Shown here piece by piece: positions 5,852 to 14,026 of a stretch of 20,358 nucleotides of DNA. Every line of letters begins with the position of its first letter. Position 1 is the first letter of the stretch. The notes below the pieces were generated by a model that had not been told where the DNA came from, ran no database searches, and worked only from the letters and a program-made list of their open reading frames with translations. The DNA comes from Actinomycetes bacterium (GTDB lineage: Bacteria; Actinomycetota; Actinomycetes; Actinomycetales; Microbacteriaceae). The position numbers were made by a program, and so were the translations under genes. The DNA is taken from positions 1 to 20,358 of the forward strand of contig JAEWJG010000397.1 in assembly GCA_023386675.1 (NCBI GenBank), written 5' to 3'.

Positions 5852-7372
5852 ATGAAGCTCGAACTCCGCGGCATCACCAAACGGTTCGGTGCCCTGGTCG
5901 CGAACGACCACATCGACCTGACCGTCGAACCCGGCGAGATCCACTGTCTGCTGGGCGAGAACGGCGCAGGCAAGTCCACCCTCATGAACGTCCTGTACGG
6001 CTTCTACCAGGCCGACGAGGGCGAGATCCTGCTGGACGACGTCGTCCAGCGCTTCTCCGGCCCCGGCGACGCCATGAAGGCCGGGATCGGGATGGAGCAC
6101 CAGCACTTCATGCTCATTCCCGTCTTCACCGTCGCCGAGAACGTCATGCTCGGCCACGAGCAGACGAAGTTCGGCGGACGCCTCGACCTCAACGCCGCCC
6201 GCGCGAAGGTGCGCGAGATCTCGTCGCGGTTCGGCTTCGACGTCGACCCGGACGCCCTGGTCGAGGACCTGCCGGTCGGCGTGCAGCAGCGCGTCGAGAT
6301 CATCAAGGCGCTGTCGCAGGACGCCAAAGTCCTGGTCTTCGACGAGCCGACCGCGGTGCTGACCCCGCAGGAGACCGACGAGCTGATGGTGATCATGCGC
6401 CAGCTCAAGGAGCAGGGCACCGCCATCATCTTCATCACGCACAAGCTGCGCGAGGTGCGCGAGGTCGCGGACCGCATCACGGTGATCCGGCTCGGCAAGG
6501 TCATCGGCGAGGCCGAGCCCACCGCCACCAACGTCGAGCTGGCGTCCATGATGGTCGGACGCGCCGTGTCCCTGACCGTCGCGAAGGAGCCGGCCGCCCC
6601 CGGCGACGCCGCCCTGGTCGTGAAAGACCTCTCGGTCATCGACCCCATCGGCCAGATCGTCGTCAACAACGTGAGCTTCGAGGTCCGGGCGGGGGAGATC
6701 CTCGCCATCGCGGGCGTGCAGGGCAACGGCCAGACCGAGCTGACCGAGGCGATCATCGGTCTGCAATCGCGTGTCCAGGGCGAGATCCTGCTCGACGGAG
6801 AGCCGATCCAAGGCCACAGCGTCCGTAAGGTGCTCGACGCCGGTGTCGGCTTCGTGCCGGAGGACCGCAACGAGGACGGCCTGGTCGGGGAGTTCAGCAT
6901 CCAGGAGAACCTCATGCTCGACCGCTCGACCGACGCTCCGTTCGTCAAGGGCGGCAACATCCAGTTCTCGTACCTCAAGGACTTCGCCGAGGAGAAGGTG
7001 CGCGAGTTCGACGTGCGCACCCAGTCGATCGACACCAAGGTCGGCCGGCTGTCCGGCGGCAACGCGCAGAAGGTCGTCCTCGCCCGCGAGCTGAGCCGCG
7101 AGCTGCGGCTGTTCGTGGCAGCGCAGCCGACCCGCGGTCTCGACGTCGGATCGATCGAGTTCGTGCACAAGCGCATCGTCGAGACCCGGGATGCGGGCGT
7201 TCCCGTCATCGTCGTCTCGACCGAGCTCGACGAGGTGGCCGCACTGGCGGACCGCATCGCCGTGATGTACCGCGGGGGGATCGTAGGAATCGTGCCGGGT
7301 GACACGTCTCGTGACGTGCTCGGCCTCATGATGGCCGGCGAGTCGCCGGAGCAGGCAGGAGCAGCAGCATGA
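5852..7372 (+). CDS. Nucleoside ABC importer ATPase (two ABC domains)
   Basis: This cytoplasmic subunit would power nucleoside import. The 506 residues hold two ABC domains in tandem, as in other BMP-linked and RbsA-type importers. Domain 1 is complete: Walker A GENGAGKST (35-43), Q-loop Q84, signature near LPVGVQQR (140-147), Walker B LVFDEP (161-166) and switch H197. Domain 2 is degenerate at Walker A (GVQGNGQT, 288-295, Lys replaced by Gln). It keeps the signature LSGGNAQK (400-407) but has AQPTRGLD (424-431) where a Walker B Glu is expected. As far as I recall the same substitutions occur in BMP-linked homologues such as YufO, so only domain 1 is likely to be fully catalytic. The stop overlaps the next start codon (ATGA), indicating coupled translation. 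Confidence 0.95.
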   Translation: MKLELRGITKRFGALVANDHIDLTVEPGEIHCLLGENGAGKSTLMNVLYGFYQADEGEILLDDVVQRFSGPGDAMKAGIGMEHQHFMLIPVFTVAENVMLGHEQTKFGGRLDLNAARAKVREISSRFGFDVDPDALVEDLPVGVQQRVEIIKALSQDAKVLVFDEPTAVLTPQETDELMVIMRQLKEQGTAIIFITHKLREVREVADRITVIRLGKVIGEAEPTATNVELASMMVGRAVSLTVAKEPAAPGDAALVVKDLSVIDPIGQIVVNNVSFEVRAGEILAIAGVQGNGQTELTEAIIGLQSRVQGEILLDGEPIQGHSVRKVLDAGVGFVPEDRNEDGLVGEFSIQENLMLDRSTDAPFVKGGNIQFSYLKDFAEEKVREFDVRTQSIDTKVGRLSGGNAQKVVLARELSRELRLFVAAQPTRGLDVGSIEFVHKRIVETRDAGVPVIVVSTELDEVAALADRIAVMYRGGIVGIVPGDTSRDVLGLMMAGESPEQAGAAA

Positions 7373-8655
7373 CCGGGACCGACACGGCGCCGGCCCAGCC
7401 CGTGAACCCGCAGACGCCGGCGCCCGCGCCGGCCGGCGACAAGGACGACTCGCGCTGGAACCAGGCGATCCGCGACATCATGGGCGGATCGGTGGTCATC
7501 TCGATCCTGGCCGTCGTGCTCGCGCTGATCGTCGGCGCCATCCTCATCGCGCTCACCGACCCGGGCGTGCAGAAGGCGGCCGGCTACTTCTTCGCGCGGC
7601 CGGGAGACACGTTCTCGGCGATCTGGACGTCGGTGTCGAACGCTTACGCCTCGATGTTCCAGGGCGCGATCTACAACTTCCGGCGGCCGACGTTCGCGGC
7701 GGGCATCCGCCCGCTGATGGACACGCTGACGTTCGCGACCCCGCTGATCGTCAGCGGTCTCGGCGTCGCGCTGGCGTTCCGCGTCGGGCTGTTCAACATC
7801 GGTGCGCAGGGCCAGATCCTGATCGCAGCGGCCGCATCCGCCTGGGTCGGCTTCTCGTTCGATCTCCCGCCGGTCGTCCACCTCGTGCTGGCCGTGGTCG
7901 CCGGTATCGTGGGCGGCGCGATCTGGGCGGGCATCGTCGGGGCGCTGAAGGCGCGAACCGGCGCCCACGAGGTGATCGTCACGATCATGCTCAACTACAT
8001 CGCGTTCTACCTGATCTCGTATCTGCTGCGCACCAAGGGCCTGCTGCAGGCGCCGGGGTCGAACAACCCGAAGGCGCCCCCGGTCAAGCCGAACGCCGTC
8101 TTCCCTCCGCTGTTCGGCGAGCAGTACAACCTGACCTGGGCGTTCATCGTGGTCATCGCGGCGACCGTCTTCGTCTGGTGGCTGATCAACCGGTCCAGCC
8201 TGGGCTTCCGCTTCCGCGCGGTCGGCGAGAACCCGAACGCGGCGCGCGTCGCGGGCATCGACGTCAAGAACATCTACGTCTACGCCATGCTCATCGCCGG
8301 TGGCCTCGTCGGCATCGCCGGTGCGAGCCAGGCGCTCGGCGTCTTCCCCTCCGGGATCAGCTCGGGTGTGGATGCGGGCATCGGCTTCGACGCCATCACC
8401 GTCGCCCTGCTCGGCCGGTCGCGGCCGTGGGGCGTCTTCATCGCCGGTCTGCTCTTCGGCGCGCTCAAGGCGGGTGGTTACACCATCCAGGCGGCCAACG
8501 ACATCCCGATCGACATCATCCTGATCCTGCAGTCGCTTATCGTGCTCTTCGTCGCGGCGCCGCCCCTGGTGCGGGCGATCTTCCGCCTGCCGACGCCGGG
8601 GAGTGCGTCCCGGAGACAGCGTCCCATCGTCACGAAGGAGGTGGAGGCCAAGTGA
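7369..8655 (+). CDS. Nucleoside ABC importer permease 1
   Basis: This integral membrane subunit would form half of the nucleoside translocation pore. The 428-residue protein begins with a hydrophilic Pro/Ala-rich cytoplasmic tail (about residues 1-35). About eight to ten hydrophobic helices follow. Family hallmarks of BMP-linked permeases are GLFNIGAQGQ, EVIVTIMLNYIAFY and, on the cytoplasmic side, LGFRFRAVGENPNAARVAGID, which is the loop that contacts the ATPase. The start overlaps the ATPase stop by 4 nt, and an AGGAG site precedes it inside the upstream gene. Its own stop overlaps the GTG start of permease 2. It resembles NupB/YufP-type proteins of the branched-chain/ribose permease family (BPD_transp_2). 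Confidence 0.93.
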   Translation: MTGTDTAPAQPVNPQTPAPAPAGDKDDSRWNQAIRDIMGGSVVISILAVVLALIVGAILIALTDPGVQKAAGYFFARPGDTFSAIWTSVSNAYASMFQGAIYNFRRPTFAAGIRPLMDTLTFATPLIVSGLGVALAFRVGLFNIGAQGQILIAAAASAWVGFSFDLPPVVHLVLAVVAGIVGGAIWAGIVGALKARTGAHEVIVTIMLNYIAFYLISYLLRTKGLLQAPGSNNPKAPPVKPNAVFPPLFGEQYNLTWAFIVVIAATVFVWWLINRSSLGFRFRAVGENPNAARVAGIDVKNIYVYAMLIAGGLVGIAGASQALGVFPSGISSGVDAGIGFDAITVALLGRSRPWGVFIAGLLFGALKAGGYTIQAANDIPIDIILILQSLIVLFVAAPPLVRAIFRLPTPGSASRRQRPIVTKEVEAK

Positions 8656-9941
8656 GCACCACCGCCCCCGTCGTCCCCGACTCCTCGCCGATCGTCCTCG
8701 AGAAGGCGGAGATCCGTTCCTGGAAGGCGCCGATCGCCCTCGCGGTGTTCGTCGTCATCAGCCTGGTGCTGTTCTTCGGCTTCCAGCGGCACGGTCAGAG
8801 CACGTTCCGCTTCTCCGAGGCGTCCGACGTCGTCAAGATCGCCAACCTGACGGTCGACACCTTCGTCACGACGACCATCGTGACCATCCTGCTGATCGTG
8901 CTCACCGCGCTCAGCGCCTACTACTCGTACCGGGCGCGGAAGACGCCGATCTGGCTGGTCATCGTCTTCGCGCTGTTCTTCATGTTCGGCTTCCTCGCGT
9001 GGGCCGGGGCGGGCGAGCTGCCCGTGCCGGTCACCGGCCTGCTGCTCGGAACGATCAGCCTCTCGGTGCCGCTCGTCTTCGGTGCCCTCGGCGGTGTGAT
9101 CTCCGAGCGCGGCGGCGTCGTCAACGTCGCGATCGAGGGCCAGCTGCTGGCCGGCGCGTTCGTCTCGGCGATGACCGCGACCCTCACCGGCAGCTGGGTC
9201 GTCGGCCTCCTGGCCGCGCTCATCGCCGGCGTGCTGGTGTCGTTCGTCCTCGCCGCCTTCTCCATCAAGTACCTCGTCGATCAGGTCATCGTCGGCGTCG
9301 TGCTGAACGTGCTGGTCACCGGCCTCACGAGCTTCCTCTACTCTCAGGTGCTCGCGGGCAACCCGCAGATGCTCAACCACCCGCCCCGCCTGCCGGAGTG
9401 GCCCATCCCGGTGCTGAGCGAGATCCCGATCATCGGCCCCGTGCTGTTCCGTCAGACGATCATCGAATACCTCATGTACATCGCGATCTTCGCGGTCTGG
9501 TTCGGTCTCTTCAAGACGCGCTGGGGCCTGCGTCTCCGCTCGGTCGGAGAGCACCCGGAGGCCGCGGACACGGTCGGGATCAACGTCAACAGCACCCGGT
9601 TCTGGAACGTGTCGCTCGCGGGAGCGGTCGCCGGTCTCGGCGGTGCGTACTTCACGCTCGGCTCGGTCGGAGCGTTCTCGAAGGAGATGACCGCCGGTCA
9701 GGGCTTCATCGCCCTCGCGGCCGTGATCTTCGGACGCTGGGACCCCATCCGCGCCACCCTGGCCGCTCTGCTGTTCGGGTTCGCGTCGAACCTGCAGAAC
9801 GTGCTCGGCATCATCGGCTCGCCCGTCCCGAGCGAGTTCATGCTCATGCTGCCGTACGTCGTCACGATCTTCGCGGTCGCCGGCCTGGTCGGCCTCTCGC
9901 GGGCGCCGGCAGCCGACGGAAAGCCGTACATCAAGTCATGA
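8652..9941 (+). CDS. Nucleoside ABC importer permease 2
   Basis: This is the second membrane subunit and the likely partner of permease 1 in a heterodimer. The 429-residue protein starts at GTG 8652, which overlaps the previous stop (GTGA) and follows AAGGAGG at 8636-8642. Hallmarks are GVISERGGVVNVAIEGQLL in the first conserved helix pair and the ATPase-contact loop LRLRSVGEHPEAADTVGINV, as in NupC/YufQ-type permeases. It has about 8-10 hydrophobic helices. The N-terminal third contains two extra hydrophobic segments (about residues 30-45 and 75-115) ahead of the conserved core, separated by a soluble stretch with GFQRHGQSTFRFSEASDVV. Its stop overlaps the cytidine deaminase start (ATGA). 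Confidence 0.93.
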   Translation: MSTTAPVVPDSSPIVLEKAEIRSWKAPIALAVFVVISLVLFFGFQRHGQSTFRFSEASDVVKIANLTVDTFVTTTIVTILLIVLTALSAYYSYRARKTPIWLVIVFALFFMFGFLAWAGAGELPVPVTGLLLGTISLSVPLVFGALGGVISERGGVVNVAIEGQLLAGAFVSAMTATLTGSWVVGLLAALIAGVLVSFVLAAFSIKYLVDQVIVGVVLNVLVTGLTSFLYSQVLAGNPQMLNHPPRLPEWPIPVLSEIPIIGPVLFRQTIIEYLMYIAIFAVWFGLFKTRWGLRLRSVGEHPEAADTVGINVNSTRFWNVSLAGAVAGLGGAYFTLGSVGAFSKEMTAGQGFIALAAVIFGRWDPIRATLAALLFGFASNLQNVLGIIGSPVPSEFMLMLPYVVTIFAVAGLVGLSRAPAADGKPYIKS

Positions 9942-10372
9942 CCGAGACGCCGACTCCCGAATCCATCGACTGGGAGGCGCTGCGCGCCGCCGCGAACGAG
10001 GCGATGCACCACGCGTACGTCCCGTACTCGAGGTTCCCGGTCGGAGCCGCCGCGCTCGTCGACGACGGTCGTATCGTCAGCGGCTGCAACGTCGAGAACG
10101 CCAGCTACGGGGTGACGCTGTGCGCCGAGTGCGGACTCGTCTCCTCGCTCGCCATGACCGGCGGCGGCCACCTCGTCGCCTTCACCTGCGTCGACGGCGA
10201 CGGAGCGACGCTCATGCCGTGCGGCCGCTGCCGCCAGCTGCTGTACGAGCACTCGGCCGAGGGGATGCTGCTGGAGACCGTCTCCGGCATCCGCACCATC
10301 GACCAGGTGCTGCCCGACGCGTTCGGGCCGCGCCAGCTCGCCGCCTACGCGGCCGAGCACGAGAACGACTGA
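9938..10372 (+). CDS. cdd: Cytidine deaminase
   Basis: This cytosolic enzyme hydrolyses cytidine and deoxycytidine to uridine and deoxyuridine plus ammonia. The 144-residue length fits the small homotetrameric, zinc-dependent class. Visible motifs are CNVENASYG (50-58), the zinc/catalytic C62-A-E64 and P94-C-G-R-C98, giving three Cys zinc ligands (62, 95, 98) and Glu64 as proton shuttle. The ATG at 9938 overlaps the permease stop, so it is translated with the importer; this suggests that imported pyrimidine nucleosides are deaminated directly. DeoA follows 14 nt downstream and can act on the deoxyuridine made. Confidence 0.97.
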   Translation: MTETPTPESIDWEALRAAANEAMHHAYVPYSRFPVGAAALVDDGRIVSGCNVENASYGVTLCAECGLVSSLAMTGGGHLVAFTCVDGDGATLMPCGRCRQLLYEHSAEGMLLETVSGIRTIDQVLPDAFGPRQLAAYAAEHEND

Positions 10373-10386
10373 ACAGGAACACCTTC

Positions 10387-11694
10387 GTGACCGATCTTGC
10401 AGGAGAGGTCGAGGCGTTCGACGCCGTCGACCTGATCAGGACCAAGCGCGACCGCGGCGAGCTCTCGACGCCCGAGATCCAGTGGCTGGTGGACGCGTAC
10501 ACCCGCGGCTACGTCGGCGACGAGCAGATGTCGGCGATGACCATGGCGATCTTCCTCAACGGGATGACGCGCCGCGAGATCAAGGACCTCACCCTCGCGA
10601 TGATCGCGTCCGGCGAGCGGATGGACTTCTCCGGCCTCGGAAAGCCGACCGCCGACAAGCACTCCACCGGCGGCGTGGGCGACAAGATCACGCTGCCTCT
10701 GATGCCGCTGGTCGCGACGTTCGGCGTCGCGGTCCCGCAGCTGTCGGGCCGCGGCCTCGGCCACACCGGCGGCACGCTGGACAAGCTGGAGAGCATCCCG
10801 GGCTGGCGCGCGAGCCTCAGCAACGCGGAGATGTTCGCGCAGCTGCAGAACGAGGGCGGCGTCATCTGCGCGGCCGGCTCGGGCCTCGCACCGGCGGACG
10901 GGAAGCTCTACGCGCTGCGCGACATCACCGGGACGGTCGAGGCCATCCCGCTCATCGCCTCCTCGATCATGTCGAAGAAGATCGCCGAGGGGACCAGCGC
11001 GCTGGTGCTCGACGTCAAGTTCGGTTCCGGCGCCTTCCTCAAGGACATCGAGCGCTCCCGCGAGCTCGCCCGCACCATGGTGGAGCTGGGGCGGGATGCG
11101 GGCGTCGCCACGTCCGCGCTGCTGACCGACATGAACGTCCCGCTGGGCCTCGCGATCGGCAACGCGAACGAGGTCCGCGAGTCGGTCGAGGTGCTCGCCG
11201 GCGGCGGCCCCGCCGACATCGTGGAGCTGACGGTCGCCCTGGCGCGGGAGATGCTGGCACTCGCTGGGCGTCCGGACGAGGACGTCGAAGCGGCACTGAA
11301 GGACGGCCGCGCGATGGACAAGTGGCGCGAGGTCATCCGCGCTCAGGGCGGCGACCCGGACGCGCCGCTGCCGGTCGCGACGGACACCCACACCGTCGTC
11401 GCGGACGAGGACGGCATCCTGGTCGAGCAGCAGGCGCTGCCGTTCGGCATCGCCGCGTGGCGCCTCGGCGCCGGTCGTGCTCGCAAGCAGGACCCTGTGC
11501 AGCACGCCGCCGGTATCGACCTGCACGCGAAGCCGGGCGACACCGTCCGCAAGGGCCAGCCGCTGTTCACCCTCTCGGCCGACGAGCCGGCCCGGTTCGA
11601 GCGCGCGTTGGAGGCGCTGGAGGGCGCGTCCCGGATCGCGCCGACAGGCACGCCGTTCGAGCGCGGCCCGCTGATCGCCGACCGCATCGGGTAG
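10387..11694 (+). CDS. deoA: Thymidine phosphorylase (or pyrimidine nucleoside phosphorylase)
   Basis: This enzyme splits thymidine and deoxyuridine with phosphate into base and 2-deoxyribose-1-phosphate. The 435-residue protein has the full family signature GRGLGHTGGTLDKLESIPG at 121-139 and the phosphate-binding KHSTGGVGDK at 91-100. The N-terminal helical domain begins AVDLIRTKRDRGELS, and a C-terminal barrel-sandwich domain contains DLHAKPGDTVRKGQPLFTL. The GTG at 10387 is chosen from an AGGA site (10375-10378) 8 nt upstream. It lies 14 nt after cdd and belongs to the same operon. Sequence alone does not separate strict thymidine phosphorylase from the enzyme that also takes uridine. No uridine phosphorylase is present here, so the broader activity is worth considering. 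Confidence 0.96.
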   Translation: MTDLAGEVEAFDAVDLIRTKRDRGELSTPEIQWLVDAYTRGYVGDEQMSAMTMAIFLNGMTRREIKDLTLAMIASGERMDFSGLGKPTADKHSTGGVGDKITLPLMPLVATFGVAVPQLSGRGLGHTGGTLDKLESIPGWRASLSNAEMFAQLQNEGGVICAAGSGLAPADGKLYALRDITGTVEAIPLIASSIMSKKIAEGTSALVLDVKFGSGAFLKDIERSRELARTMVELGRDAGVATSALLTDMNVPLGLAIGNANEVRESVEVLAGGGPADIVELTVALAREMLALAGRPDEDVEAALKDGRAMDKWREVIRAQGGDPDAPLPVATDTHTVVADEDGILVEQQALPFGIAAWRLGAGRARKQDPVQHAAGIDLHAKPGDTVRKGQPLFTLSADEPARFERALEALEGASRIAPTGTPFERGPLIADRIG

Positions 11695-11806
11695 AACCTT
11701 GCGCAGGCGCCTGCCGTTGGTGACGGCTGACCGGCGCGAGCCGGCCCGCGGTAGCGGACGGGAAGACGGCAGCCGCCGCGCTGACGGCTTCGGTAGGCTG
11801 ATCCTC
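11695..11806 (+). promoter_or_regulatory. deoA-add intergenic region with hairpins and predicted leaderless promoter of add
   Basis: After the deoA stop there is a 12-bp palindrome (11703-11714) and a GCCGT/ACGGC stem (11713-11717 with 11723-11727). A further AGCCG/CGGCT pair lies at 11771-11775 and 11785-11789. None has a T-tract, so they are weak terminator candidates. A TAGGCT -10 box (11794-11799) lies 7 nt before the add ATG at 11807, and no ribosome binding site is visible, which predicts a separate leaderless add transcript. Confidence 0.5.
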
Positions 11807-12925
11807 ATGAGCGACGCCTGGAACGAGTACGCGCTGGCCGACGGCACCGAGATCCGTCCGCTGCCCAAGGTCTCCCTGCACGACCACCTCGACGGCGGCC
11901 TCCGCCCGGCGACGGTGCTCGAGCTCGGCGACGAGATCGGCCTGGAGCTGCCGGCGCAGGATGCGACCGAGCTCGGTCGCTGGTTCGCCGCGAAGTCGAA
12001 CTCGGGCTCGCTCGTCGAGTACCTGAAGACGTTCGACCTCACCACGGCCGTCATGCAGACCCGCGAGGGGCTGAGCCGCGTCGCGCGCGAGTTCGTGCAG
12101 GACCTCGGCGACGACGGCGTCGTGTACGGCGAGATCCGCTGGGCACCCGAGCAGCACCTGTCCCGCGGCCTGAGCCTCGACGAGACCGTCGAGGCCGTGC
12201 AGGAGGGCATCGAGCAGGGAATCCAGGATGTGCGCGGCGCGGGCGGACGCATCCGCGTCGGCCAGCTGGTGACCGCGATGCGGCACAACGACCGCGGCCT
12301 CGAGATCGCCGAGCTCGCCGTCCGTCATCGCGACCGCGGCGTCGTCGGCTTCGACATCGCCGGCCCGGAGGCGGGCTTCCCGCCCTCGAACCACCGCGCC
12401 GCGTTCGACTACCTGGCCGCGCAGTTCTTCCCGGCGACCGTGCACGCGGGTGAGGCGGACGGCCTCGACAGCATCCGGAGCGCCCTGCTCGACGGTCGGG
12501 CCCTGCGCCTGGGCCATGGCGTCCGCCTCGCCGAGGACATCACGATCGAGCGTCAGGACGACGAGAACACCTACGTCACGCTCGGCGCGCTGTCCCAGTG
12601 GGTCAAGGACCGCGAGATCGCACTCGAGACGAGTCCGACCTCCAACCTGCAGACGGGCGCCATCGCGGCGTGGGGCGACGACATCCTCGACCACCCGTTC
12701 GACCTGCTGTACCAGCTGGGCTTCCGGGTCACCGTGAACACCGACAACCGCCTGATGAGCGGCACGACCCTGACACGCGAGCTCAGCATCCTCTCCGACG
12801 CCTTCGCGTACGACCGCACCGACCTGGAGATCTTCCAGCTCAATGCCGCTGCGGGCGCCTTCCTGCCGCTCGAGGAACGTGAGGAACTGGCGGAGATCAT
12901 CACAGCAGGTTTCGAGGGTTCCTGA
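11807..12925 (+). CDS. add: Adenosine deaminase
   Basis: This zinc enzyme converts adenosine and deoxyadenosine to inosine and deoxyinosine, feeding purine nucleoside phosphorylase. The 372-residue TIM-barrel protein has the metal-binding H25-D-H27 motif (SLHDHLDGG). Further along are VHAGEADG with the catalytic-type His and Glu, LGHG, ETSPTSN, and the final metal Asp in VNTDNRLMSG. That last motif reads D-N where many adenosine deaminases have D-D; from memory this form occurs in the actinobacterial group, so it is probably still active. The ATG at 11807 is preferred over an upstream in-frame start at 11699 because the extra 36 residues are Arg-rich and a -10 box precedes 11807. It lies 112 bp after deoA. 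Confidence 0.95.
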   Translation: MSDAWNEYALADGTEIRPLPKVSLHDHLDGGLRPATVLELGDEIGLELPAQDATELGRWFAAKSNSGSLVEYLKTFDLTTAVMQTREGLSRVAREFVQDLGDDGVVYGEIRWAPEQHLSRGLSLDETVEAVQEGIEQGIQDVRGAGGRIRVGQLVTAMRHNDRGLEIAELAVRHRDRGVVGFDIAGPEAGFPPSNHRAAFDYLAAQFFPATVHAGEADGLDSIRSALLDGRALRLGHGVRLAEDITIERQDDENTYVTLGALSQWVKDREIALETSPTSNLQTGAIAAWGDDILDHPFDLLYQLGFRVTVNTDNRLMSGTTLTRELSILSDAFAYDRTDLEIFQLNAAAGAFLPLEEREELAEIITAGFEGS

Positions 12926-12937
12926 ACCCCCGGGCGT

Positions 12938-12943
12938 TACTGT
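12938..12943 (+). promoter_or_regulatory. Predicted -10 box of the PTS IIA gene (leaderless)
   Basis: TACTGT ends 6 nt before the ATG at 12950 in the 24-nt gap after add. There is no ribosome binding site. This predicts that the PTS pair can be transcribed on its own. Confidence 0.55.
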
Positions 12944-12949
12944 AGAAAT

Positions 12950-13411
12950 ATGTCGCTGCCACCGCTGCCCGATTCCGCCATCACCGTCGGCGCGCACGCC
13001 GACGACTGGCGTCAGGCGGTCGAGCTGGCGGGCGAGGCGCTGGCCCGCTCGGGGGCGACGGAGCAGGGCTACGCGCAGCGGATGATCCAGGTGATCGAGG
13101 AGTTCGGCGCCTACATCGTGATCGCACCGGGCCTGGCGCTGGCGCACGCGCGTCCGGGTCCCGACGTCAACACGGACGGGCTGTCGGTCGTCACGCTCGA
13201 CGAGCCGATCGTCTTCGGCCACCCGCACAACGACCCCGTGTCGGTCGTCCTCGGACTCGCGGTTTCGACGCCCGAGGCCCACGTGACCAGCGTCGCTGAG
13301 CTGGCGAACGTCTTCAACGACCCGGAGGCCATCCCGGCCCTCGCCGCCGCTACCGACGTGGCCGAGGTGCAGCGCATCCTCACGCTCAGCGAAGAAGAGG
13401 CGTCGCGGTGA
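12950..13411 (+). CDS. PTS EIIA protein, fructose/mannitol/ascorbate-type fold
   Basis: EIIA proteins receive phosphate from HPr on a histidine and pass it to EIIB. The 153-residue protein fits the EIIA type-2 domain (PF00359). The probable phosphorylated residue is H66 in IAPGLALAHARP, the family active-site context. The C-terminal half holds LGLAVSTPEAHVTSVAELANVF, also typical. The overall form is closest to the ascorbate (UlaC-like) branch. It is translationally coupled to the IIB gene (GTGA overlap at 13408-13411). No IIC permease gene accompanies the pair, so the substrate cannot be named. It may share a IIC encoded elsewhere or act only in regulation. Confidence 0.88.
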   Translation: MSLPPLPDSAITVGAHADDWRQAVELAGEALARSGATEQGYAQRMIQVIEEFGAYIVIAPGLALAHARPGPDVNTDGLSVVTLDEPIVFGHPHNDPVSVVLGLAVSTPEAHVTSVAELANVFNDPEAIPALAAATDVAEVQRILTLSEEEASR

Positions 13412-13680
13412 AGATCGTCGCGATCTGCGGCGTGGGTGTCGGCACCTCCGGCATCCTGAAGGTCAACGCGGAGCGCGTGCTCGACCGGCTCGGGATCGAC
13501 GCCGACGTGGTCGCCTCCGACGCGGCCCACGTCGACGAGGCCGCGGCGGATGCGCAGGTCGTGCTGACGTCGCCGGAGCTGGTCGACCGCATCGGCAAGA
13601 CGAATGCCGACGTGATCGTGGTGAAGAACTACTTCGACCTCGAAGAACTCGAGCAGAAGCTCGACGAAGCGCTGGGTTAG
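13408..13680 (+). CDS. PTS EIIB protein, lactose/ascorbate-type
   Basis: EIIB carries phosphate on a cysteine before transfer to the sugar in its IIC channel. The 90-residue protein has the active-site loop C7-G-V-G-V-G-T-S at its N-terminus, as in the lactose/cellobiose and UlaB-like IIB family (PF02302). It starts with GTG at 13408, overlapping the IIA stop. Its stop (TAG, 13678-13680) overlaps the stop codon of the convergent arsR-type gene by 3-4 bp, so the operon ends here with no IIC. UlaB-type is my preference because it pairs with an ascorbate-like IIA, but specificity is not determinable. Confidence 0.88.
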   Translation: MKIVAICGVGVGTSGILKVNAERVLDRLGIDADVVASDAAHVDEAAADAQVVLTSPELVDRIGKTNADVIVVKNYFDLEELEQKLDEALG

Positions 13681-13979
13681 CCGCGCAGCAGCGCCTCGAC
13701 GAGGCCGGGGAACCGCTCGTCGAGTTCGTCCCTGCGCAGCTGGATCTCGTGCGTCCGTCCGCTGACGATGGTGCGCGTGACGCCGGCTTCGCGCAGCGTC
13801 TTGAAGTGGTGCGCCATGGTCGACTTCTGCACGTCGACGCCCCACTCGGTGAGCGTCTTCGGGTGCGGCTTCCCGTCGGCGAGGACGCGCACGATCTGGA
13901 GGCGGATGGGGTCGCCGACCGCGCGCAGAACGTCGACGAGCTGCACGTCCTCGATGTCGGGGCTGGGGTAGTCGGTCAT
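13677..13979 (-). CDS. ArsR-family transcriptional repressor
   Basis: This small dimeric winged-helix protein probably represses its own gene and the divergent MFS exporter gene. The 100-residue product contains DVLRAVGDPIRLQIVRVLADG (residues 15-35), typical of ArsR proteins. The recognition helix is around KSTMAHHFKTLREAGV. The metal-binding CxC motif of arsenic or cadmium sensors is absent and the protein has no cysteine at all, so it likely senses an organic ligand. The ATG at 13979 is chosen; upstream GTG (13988 and 13985) and TTG (14003) codons are in frame but overlap the operator region. The ribosome binding site is weak. The gene overlaps the convergent PTS IIB stop by 4 bp. Confidence 0.88.
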   Translation of the reverse strand: MTDYPSPDIEDVQLVDVLRAVGDPIRLQIVRVLADGKPHPKTLTEWGVDVQKSTMAHHFKTLREAGVTRTIVSGRTHEIQLRRDELDERFPGLVEALLRG

Positions 13980-13992
13980 GTTCACCACGAAT

Positions 13993-14014
13993 TTGTTTGA
14001 CAAGCATCGAACAA
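13993..14014. promoter_or_regulatory. Inverted repeat over the MFS -35 box, probable ArsR operator
   Basis: TTGTTTGA (13993-14000) and TCGAACAA (14007-14014) form 8-bp arms with one mismatch around a 6-bp spacer. The element covers the TTGACA -35 box of the MFS promoter and starts 13 bp upstream of the arsR start codon, so one bound dimer could block both genes. Confidence 0.6.
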
Positions 14015-14026
14015 TCGTCGTACCGT
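13997..14026 (+). promoter_or_regulatory. Promoter of the MFS transporter gene (leaderless)
   Basis: A consensus TTGACA (13997-14002), an 18-bp spacer and TACCGT (14021-14026) end 6 nt before the ATG at 14033. It is the best-formed promoter in the window and predicts an mRNA beginning at or next to the start codon. Confidence 0.75.

Noticed and set aside
6004..7968. Long minus-strand open frame opposite the ABC ATPase and permease genes
   Set aside because: Low-complexity Ser/Arg/Thr composition and no motif; the opposite strand has complete ABC motifs.
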